This document shows, piece by piece, positions 57,223 to 64,000 of a stretch of DNA of 64,000 nt. A program made the position numbers and the translations under genes. This stretch comes from Thecaphora thlaspeos. Its lineage: Eukaryota > Basidiomycota > Ustilaginomycetes > Urocystidales > Glomosporiaceae. The stretch covers positions 1-64,000 of the forward strand of contig UWYS01000030.1 in assembly GCA_900291925.1 (NCBI GenBank), given 5' to 3'. The first letter of the stretch is position 1, and each line of letters starts with the position of its first letter. The notes beneath the pieces are model-generated. The model had not been told where the DNA came from. It saw only the letters and a list, made by a program, of their open reading frames with translations, and did no database searches.

Positions 57223-57331
57223 TGCGTCCGAGGAGAGTTGAACTCCTGTCTCCTGCTTGCAGTTGCAAAGTGGTTAAGGACGAACCCGAGACGATGGAAG
57301 GCAGGAATAATAACCGTTATACGACAGACGC
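57223..57331 (-). tRNA. tRNA-Gly(TCC) with 37-nt intron
   Basis: On the minus strand the acceptor GCGTCTG (from 57331) pairs with CGGACGC with one G-U pair, and the discriminator is A (57223). The anticodon stem CCTGC (57305-57301) pairs with GCAGG (57256-57252). The loop is CTTCCA, intron, A, with anticodon TCC at 57298-57296 and intron 57294-57258. The T arm is AGGAG-TTCAACT-CTCCT. A polymerase III stop (five T on the minus strand) is at 57217-57213. The body is nearly the same as the tRNA-Gly at 34126-34243, with compensating changes in the T stem, whereas the intron is GC-rich and unrelated in sequence. Confidence 0.9.
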
Positions 57332-57621
57332 AGTCGATGAGGAGAATAAAGATGCTGTTTACACTCATAAAGGGAGGTTCAGAGGACGTGTGTTGGTCCG
57401 AGCATCGGACGGTGTGGAGGGGCGAGCGGGCCTCTCTCCGGATTTTCCAGCTCAATAATTTCTCAACCTCTCCAGGCTTCTCGACACCATCAGACCATCA
57501 TCTATCACCGCCCGGATGGGAACCGCGATCACGGAGATCTCTTCCTCATTCAATCACACAAGCTGTTGAGCCGGTACTACTGGACTTCACCCAACCGAGC
57601 CCCCCTCACAAACAGAACGAG

Positions 57622-58499
57622 ATGCCGCTCATCGAAGTACAGGCCAACGACAGGCTGGGACGCAAAGGTGAGTCGCACCTCTGTGTTCTTCCACAAGAAC
57701 AGGCCAAAGATCGGCCGGCGGCTGGCGATATTCCGTAACGGTCCTTTCAAGCTGGCTCGTTGGGAGGCTAGCCAAGAAGATTCAATGTTTCTAGAGTGGC
57801 CAAGCGGCCAAGCGCAACAGCGCAGGGCCGGAGTGTCGACGCTGGCGGAGAAGGCCATGCTACGATCCGGACTCGAGGGCAAAGGCTCAGTCTGCTCCAT
57901 CTACCATCCGAAGCCTGAGCTTGAGCTCTGACCTGCATCGCTCTGGTTTCTGGTCGTCACCGCCGTCCCCCGACTCTCACAGTCCGTGTCAAGTGCAGCC
58001 CGGACGACACGATCGGAGATCTTAAGAAGCTGATCGCGGCACAGACCGGTAACCCTCCGGAAAGGGTGAGTACGCCGAGCGTCCGCATTGCGCTCGCTCC
58101 TCCACCGCTGTCAAGAAACCCTCTATGATGCAGATCCCCGTTCTCACTCTCGCACCGTACCGCGTCCTTCCGACCTAACAGATCGTCCTGAAGAAATGGT
58201 ACACCGTATACAAGGACCACATCACACTGGCGGACTGTGAGTGCAGAACTCGGCGTGTGGTGCAGCATATCGATGCAATCACTCAGGCTCGTTGTGCGGT
58301 TCTATGGGCTGACGGTCACACTCGTTCCACCGATGTCTTCTCACCCCCGCTTGCGACATCGGCCCAACAGACGAGATCAAGGACGTAAGTAGTGGCCTCT
58401 CGCTCGTTCGACCACGAGTGTACCGGATACTGACACTGCTGGACTCTATGCATTTACTCTTCGTTTTCTCAACAGGGCTTCTCCTTCGAGCTCCAATAG
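57622..58499 (+). CDS. HUB1: Ubiquitin-like modifier Hub1 / UBL5
   Basis: Hub1 binds non-covalently to spliceosomal proteins such as Snu66 and alters 5' splice-site choice. Five exons, 57622-57667, 57983-58065, 58182-58236, 58371-58384 and 58476-58499, encode exactly 73 residues, the length of human UBL5. The sequence starts [20 protein letters not shown]. It carries the conserved [10 protein letters not shown] and [20 protein letters not shown], and ends FSFELQ. It lacks the terminal Gly-Gly of ubiquitin, as usual for Hub1, although the classical tyrosine pair before the end is replaced. Exon 4 is a 14-nt microexon. Introns are 315, 116, 134 and 91 nt. Almost every fifth codon is next to a splice site, so an annotation pipeline may miss it. 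Confidence 0.93.
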
Positions 58500-58917
58500 G
58501 CCTGCCGAGATGGCGTGCGCGCTGCACCACTGCTTACTTTCCCTTGCCCGTTCCTCGTCTGCTGTCTCTCCGATTGCATGCCTCATGAGAGTCATATAGC
58601 TATTTTCCTCGCCCTTTTCTGTCCGTGTGCGAGAAGAGAAGCGAGGTGGTACTTGCCCGAGCGTGATCATAGGGCTGTGTCGAAAACGCGGGAGTGGAAG
58701 AGGGAGAGAGGAAGAGAGAAAGCTGTCGTAGTGAAAGAAAAGGAGTTGGTCTGTGCTGGCGCGCCTGCTCCTCCACACAGGTTGGCTGGCGGCTCATCGT
58801 GCATCTTGACCGCCTCCCACCAACCCCACGTGCCTACCTCATCCACCCCTCATCCAATACCACCGCACGCCATCATCCACGACCCGCTCTAGCCAACACC
58901 GACAGAAGACACCAAAG
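58500..58917. promoter_or_regulatory. HUB1 3' flank and promoter of the proline-rich gene
   Basis: 418 bp between tandem genes. No TATA box is visible. The CCACGTG at 58825-58831 is an E-box-like site about 90 bp upstream of the next ATG. Confidence 0.4.
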
Positions 58918-59701
58918 ATGGGCATAGACGACGCTCGAAAAGCCTTCAACAAAAGGCTCGATGACTTTGGAGAAGATGCCATGAAAAAGATCCGGGCGCA
59001 GCGGGAGGTCAACGCCGCGACCTCTTCGTCGGACCGGATCGGTGTTAGGGATAGGCTGAACATGATGAAGGACGATAATCCGCGGTGGAATAGCGACCTG
59101 GAACGACGCAGGCTCGGGGCCGGCGGTGCAGAGGGAGCCAGTGGAGGTGTGGAGGAGGCGGGCTCGACTTTGGCGAGAAGGATACCCCCTTCGAGCGGCT
59201 ACATCGGTAGCAAAGGACCGCCTCCGCCGCCTCCGGTCAGGAGGACGACCTCGACTTCTTCGGCAAGAGGTTACGCACCGACGAGATCGCCAGCTCCGGC
59301 AGCAGTGTCGCCGTCGACGTCGGCAAGAGGGGCTGCACCGCCGCCTCCACCGCCCAGGATGGCCAACGAGAACGGCACAGCGAACCCACCGCCGCCCTAT
59401 AACCCCAACATCGGAGAGCACGCCCAGGAAGATTACTACGATGCCCAACACTCCAGTGCGCCTCACCAGCAAGTGACAGCTTCGTGGCCGGTCCACAGTG
59501 CGGGTCACATCGAGTTCTCAAAGTTTACGCACGACGACAAGGTTGCCTTCTTCGGGCTGCTGGACCAGGTGAGTGCCGCCCTTCCTGGCCGTGAGTAGCC
59601 AGAGCGAACGCTGAATCACTGACCTCGTGGGCATCTCCTCGTTGCTTATTCGTCCGCTTGTCTCGCAGTACTTCGACCAGAAGCAGCGCAGCGTAAGGTG
59701 A
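58918..59701 (+). CDS. Proline-rich adaptor-like protein, probably actin-patch related
   Basis: Two exons, 58918-59568 and 59669-59701, give 227 residues. The N-terminus MGIDDARKAFNKRLDDFGED is helical and charged. The middle has several SH3 or profilin-type ligands (GPPPPPPV, APPPPPPRM, NPPPPYNP). The C-terminus FSKFTHDDKVAFFGLLDQYF resembles the short D-K-x-x-F-F-x-L-L-D-x-x-F motif found in fungal cortical-actin adaptor proteins; this resemblance is from memory and is not decisive. The stop follows QKQRSVR. A GTAAGG at the same place could splice further, but no convincing next exon was found. Confidence 0.6.
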
Positions 59702-60317
59702 TAGAGCAGCCGGCGGCGCAGCGTCTAGCATTCGACGATGTCACCCGATGTCCTCAGAGTACCATCTCGATCTGTCCATGACCCTGAAACACCCGCTGTA
59801 CCGCGGATCTGGCCCCATGCCCTCGTCTCAATCGCGTTACTCGTCTCGTACGCAACGCGGCAGTCGAGGACGAGAAGTAGAGGATGAAGGTCGGGGACCC
59901 TGTCGCGTGGAGAGCGAGCGCCGGGACGAGGCCGGCCATACCGGACGGTCCGTCAGGGTCTTGCTTGGCAAGCACGGGGTCCGAGTCGAAGGTGACCGAA
60001 TCACGGAGAAGAAATGCCGCGATGAGGAAGGCCGTGGCGGGATGTTCTGATGCCACCGATAGAGATCTTTGAAAAGAACGAACGGCTTTTCGGTCCCTGC
60101 CTCTCCGTTGTCTTTATCGTCGTGGTGGAGCGTTGCGGAGTGTGCCTGCTCGGCGTTCCACGTCTGCCTTCGAGTCACCCACGTCCCAAGTCGTCGATGA
60201 TGAAGTGGACAGTCAAAGATGATAGATTCTTCCTCGACGATGGCGCCCAAAGGCCTCTATTTGTACATTAGCAGGCCCCTAGCAATCCTAGCATTCCTCC
60301 CCTGGCTTCTGAGACGC

Positions 60318-60350
60318 CTTCTGGGAAGCCGTCGGCTTCCCAGAAGGCCT
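60318..60350. repeat. 15-bp perfect inverted repeat with 3-nt loop
   Basis: GCCTTCTGGGAAGCC, then GTC, then its exact reverse complement. It would form a tight hairpin in RNA or a cruciform. There is no T run, so it is not a polymerase III terminator. Confidence 0.85.
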
Positions 60351-61130
60351 AGGACCTTGATGTCGGATGTGAGTACTCCGACGGCGACTCGGGGACAGAC
60401 CGCAGCCCGATCGCCAACAGTCGATACCTAAGCGAGCAGCTCTGGGAGGCAGGAGCCAAGTGGTACCTGTTTAGTAACCACATAATATAGCGCAAGATGA
60501 GGTGGCCAACCCCGGACTCCTCTGCTGGACCCGCTCGAGCTTCCGTCGGATCTTGGATGGGGATGACTCGTGGAGGTTCTATTATGTACTGAAAGAGGTA
60601 CCGTGTAGTAGAGTACCGTGCAATCACATATGTATCTACCGACAAGACAGGTGCCCGGGCTTGGTAAGATTATGCGACAGGCATCCCGGCTCGACAACGT
60701 GCCTACAGCCCGGAGTGTCGGGTGCCGAGCGACGAGGAAAGGGGATCGGAAATATCGCTCTTATTCCGTCCTCCTCTTGCACGTCGAACGAGGAGTCAAC
60801 TCCGTTGATGTCGGTCGTGTCGGGATAGCCTTCACACCACCGCCGCGATTTTTGATAGCCATGAAACAAATAGAGCGATCAAGAGCAGCGTCAAAACATA
60901 GCTGTTTCCTTCCAGACGCTTCCTCACCTTGCTTGTGACTGTACCCGTTCTCTTGGACGAATTTCACCGATCTTTGCCGTCACCCTGTCCGGACAAATGT
61001 TCGACCGTTGTCGATGGCCTAGGGCGCGGGATGGTACCTCTGAGGCTAGGTTGGACGGACGGAGGGAGGGCATAAAAAAGGCCGAACAGGACACCGAACA
61101 CCCTACCCTGCCTCTGCGGAGATGGGACTA

Positions 61131-61177
61131 GGGCCCCGCAGCAGCATGTGAGTCACGTCTCGCGCTGCGGGGCCCTC
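61131..61177. repeat. 13-bp GC-rich inverted repeat
   Basis: AGGGCCCCGCAGC and its reverse complement are separated by about 20 nt. Confidence 0.75.
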
Positions 61178-61500
61178 TGTCTCTGGTGTCCCACTTTATC
61201 AACCTAGGCGCCCCTACGTTGAGCTTGGCCGGCGAAGAAACTCGGTACACTAGGAAGCCCCGCTGCGGCGCCAATGTTTCCTTGGCCACATTCGTACATA
61301 CCCCCTCGTCCTCGTCGTGTTGGTCCTGCTTCATCACTCGGTCGCAGACCTTCCTCCGTAGCTTCGTCTCGCCTGCCGTACACCTGAGCTGAGCGCCAGC
61401 AGAGGCTGTCCCATTGGACAGCTGATAAACAGCTGGATCGCCGACAGTCCAAACACCCGCCACCACACTCATTGTCCACCACTACTGCTGCCACGCAACG

Positions 61501-63184
61501 ATGGAGCTCAACGTCGTCGTCGATGCGCGCGACATCTACCTCTTCCCGTCGCGCAAGACGTCGGCCGACGCGTCGCTCGACGATCTCGGCTTCGCCGGCT
61601 CCTCGACCTCCTCGACCACTTCGACCAACGCCAACTCGGCCATCATCTACGCCGCTCGACTCTGGCTCCGCCTCGTCGTCGGCTCAGCAGGGCCGACGCA
61701 AGCTAAAGAGCCTCACCCTCTCGCTCGTCGGCCGAGAGACGATCGCCTTCCCCTCGGGTCGCTTCGAACAGAACGAGACGTTCGACTGGGAAAAGTCGAT
61801 CGACGAAATCAAAGACATCGATGGTCTCGAGCCCCGCCAGACGTACAGGTTCGGGCGCAGCTTCCTCGTAGACCACTTCTCGCCGCCTTCCCAGAGGAGC
61901 AAGTACGGTCGTAACATCGTCAGAGTGGTCGCCAAGGCCACCTTCCACGGCTTCTTTGCAAAGACGTTGACGGCGGAAAAGGTGAGCGTCGCCTGGGAAG
62001 ACGATATCCCGGCATTAGAGAGACTCTATATCGACTGTCGCGAGGACGCTGTGCTGACCTTGCCTTTCCAACCTCGATGCTGATCCTGCCACGGGCGATG
62101 CGATGCGATGCAGCGAGTCTTCCTGATCGACTGCCACGACGACACCGGCAACGAGATGCTGTGGTACGAGCGCTCGATCCGTCGGGACGCCGACAGCATA
62201 GGCGTGAGTGTCAGTCCTCCACTGTCTCGTCCATGGTGCGTGCTGCCTTGCACGGCTGCGGACCCACGGCTGACCCTGTCGGCTTGCGCCATTCATCATC
62301 GCCGCTTCCCATTGCGCTAGCCTTATATCTTCGATGCGCGCTCGAACATCTTCACGGTGGGCGGATACCTCCGCCTAGCGTTCGAGCTACTCAGTCCGCC
62401 GCCGAAATTGCGTCCGGTCGGCTTCAGAGCGTATATCGAGCAGAGGGTTTCTCTCAGCTCGCGCAAGACCAAGACGCCGCACATCGAGCATGGCAAGCCG
62501 GAGCGCATCCGCTTCCTCGACATGTCGCGCGACGATATTGAGGCGTCGATCGCCGCCGTGCAGAGTGGGCAGCGCGAGGGCGGTGCGACAGCGGCGGACG
62601 ATGACAACGTCCAAGGACGGTGCGGGCCCTTCCGCTTCGAGACGCTGGATCGCTTTCCGGACGGCGACAAGGTGCGACCTTCGACGGTCAAGGGCAACGA
62701 TGCGGTGATCCGGTTCGAGCACAGCCTCGAGGTCGAGTTTGACTACATCGACGGCGAGGCGTGCGAGGAAGGCGAGGATGGCAACCCGGTGACGGTGGAT
62801 GGTGAGAAGCTGAAGCGCTTCCACATGGAGTGGCCGATGGTGATCTCGTCGTGCGTCTGCCGATGGGACTCGATGACGCTGCCGCCGTACGCCTCGGTCG
62901 ATCCGTTCCGCGGCGAGTGGGGCGAGTGCAGCACGCTGCCCGAGTCAAAGGTTGACATGAAGACGAGGACGCCGTGCACGTGCAGCACGGAGCTCGAGGC
63001 ATTGCTGGACTTTGAGAGGGGCGTGCAGCAGCAGCAGGAGACGACGATGTTCCAGGTCGACTCTGGCTTTGGCGAGAGACCGGCGAGCTGGGAGGGCCGG
63101 TGCAAGAGCGAGACGAGGCCGTCGCAGCCTCGGTTGTCATCATCACGGTCATCATTCTCGACCATCTCTGGCAGGGAGGGGTGA
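61501..63184 (+). CDS. Arrestin-domain protein (trafficking adaptor-like), with a one-base frame break
   Basis: Fungal arrestin-related proteins recruit ubiquitin ligases to membrane cargo. The exons are 61501-61981, 62114-62203 and 62321-63184. The N-terminal arrestin fold shows MELNVVVDARDIYLFPSRK, LKSLTLSLVGRETIAFPSG and RQTYRFGRSFLVDH. The C-terminal fold runs from YIFDARSNIFTVGGYLRLAF to LDFERG near the end. The introns keep frame (AEK, then RVFLIDCHDD; DSIG, then PYIFD). However, the reading frame of the first 50-60 codons is offset by one base from the rest of exon 1. The switch must lie between about 61640 and 61690, where both frames are open. This is a one-base insertion, an assembly error, or a very small unrecognised intron. 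No PPxY motif was noticed. Confidence 0.75.
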
Positions 63185-64000
63185 TGGATGCGGTGGCGTC
63201 GGTGCTTGTTCCGAGGAGCAGAACGCGTGGCTGCACAGGCCCGCGAGCAAGCACGAGGTTGTTCCCAGGAGAAATCAGGTGTTATTGTAACTACATCCAT
63301 TCTCTTATCTACATACCCATACTATAATGTCAGGACAGCTCAACGACAAGCAAGCATGTTCGGGGATCGAGGGGCGTGCGAGCGGAGGTGGGAGGCGACA
63401 GCAGACGACGCTCGATGGGCGATGGCCAAGGGAGGGGGGAAGGGCGAGGAGGGGGAAGGAGGAGGAGAAGGAAGGGGAGGAGAAGGAAGGGGAGGAGAAG
63501 GAGGTAGAGGTAGCTGGGAGGAGTAGGAGATTGAGGGCAGAGGCTGTGCTGGTCGATGTCAGGTTGGACGGTGAGCCGAAAATAGGCAGGCAGGACGAAG
63601 GCGTGGAGCGTCATGATGCCACCGCCGGCCGTGCCTTGACACTCACTCTCGGCTGTGGAAGCAGCAGCGCGACCCTGCTCGGTCTCAAAAAAGGATCTCG
63701 CCCTCGGTCCCGCCCTTTGTCCCGCCCTCGGTCCCGCCCTGCCCCTGCTCTGCCCCTGCTCGCTCGCTCTTGGGCGACACGCCGACACCGCCGACACGCC
63801 TCCACCTTGCAACCTAACCACCACCATCACCATCACTGCCATCGCCATCAATCAGTCATTCAATCGTACACCGCCTCCGCCTCCGCCTACATCCGCCCAT
63901 CCGCCCGCCTGCCCATCTGTCACCACGATGCTTCCTCTCTCCACCCTCTAGACTCATCCTACCATTTTTTACCACCGCATCCCTTGCTCAACGCACCGCA
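63185..64000. other. 3' flank of the arrestin-like gene to window end
   Basis: 816 bp. It holds a purine-rich tandem repeat (GGAGAAGGAAGGGGA units, about 63460-63505) and a CCCGCCCTCGGTCCCGCC-type repeat at about 63695-63745. No gene is supported before the end of the window. Confidence 0.45.

Larger units (their letters stand above)
59702..61500. other. 1.8-kb region with two hairpins, no supported gene
   Basis: Open frames are short and unsupported. Two perfect inverted repeats are visible (60318-60350 and 61131-61177), noted separately. The last 100 bp are CA-rich and lead to the arrestin-like gene. Confidence 0.45.

Overview
This is a 64-kb piece of GC-rich fungal nuclear DNA. Short GT-AG introns carrying CTGAC-type branch sites, intron-bearing tRNA genes and the gene complement (fungal tRNA ligase, GINS subunit, Hub1, Zwf1, Sdh2, a fungal homeodomain regulator) point to a basidiomycete, most likely Ustilaginomycotina. 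The species cannot be named from the sequence alone. No prokaryotic-style defence or operon system is present. Unusual signals are a near-perfect palindrome, a decayed DNA transposon, reading-frame breaks in secreted and arrestin-like proteins, and an atypical residue in succinate dehydrogenase. Region 1-8.9 kb is repetitive and mobile. It holds a palindrome with arms of about 1.77 kb, each arm ending in a tRNA-Pro(AGG) gene with an intron. Next come a Tc1/mariner-class element with 135-bp terminal inverted repeats and TA target duplications, and then a 620-bp MITE-like element. Region 8.9-30 kb is a compact housekeeping block: SUB2 (mRNA export and splicing helicase), MNS1 (ER mannosidase), CAR1 (arginase), a RING E3-like protein, prefoldin subunit 6, TRL1 (tRNA ligase), a mitochondrial-carrier-like protein and a very large Ecl1-type zinc protein. 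Region 30-34 kb has no gene I can support and ends at a tRNA-Gly(TCC) gene. Region 34.7-44.3 kb holds ZWF1 (G6PD), a homeodomain transcription factor and PSF1 (GINS replication complex). Region 45.9-53 kb encodes secreted products: a His-rich tandem-repeat protein broken by one in-frame TAG, a second low-complexity protein with an unresolved 5' end, and a secretory alkaline phosphatase. Region 55-64 kb holds SDH2, a second tRNA-Gly(TCC), HUB1, a proline-rich cytoskeletal-adaptor-like protein and an arrestin-like protein with a frame break. Functionally the window is a mixture. RNA processing is prominent: TRL1 is the ligase that would join the exons of the four intron-containing tRNA genes seen here, and SUB2 and HUB1 act in pre-mRNA splicing. 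Central metabolism is represented by CAR1, ZWF1 and SDH2. All exon joins were deduced by eye from splice signals, frame continuity and family conservation. The total codon counts close exactly for SUB2, MNS1, CAR1, the RING gene, YKE2, ZWF1, the homeodomain gene, PSF1, the phosphatase, SDH2 and HUB1.
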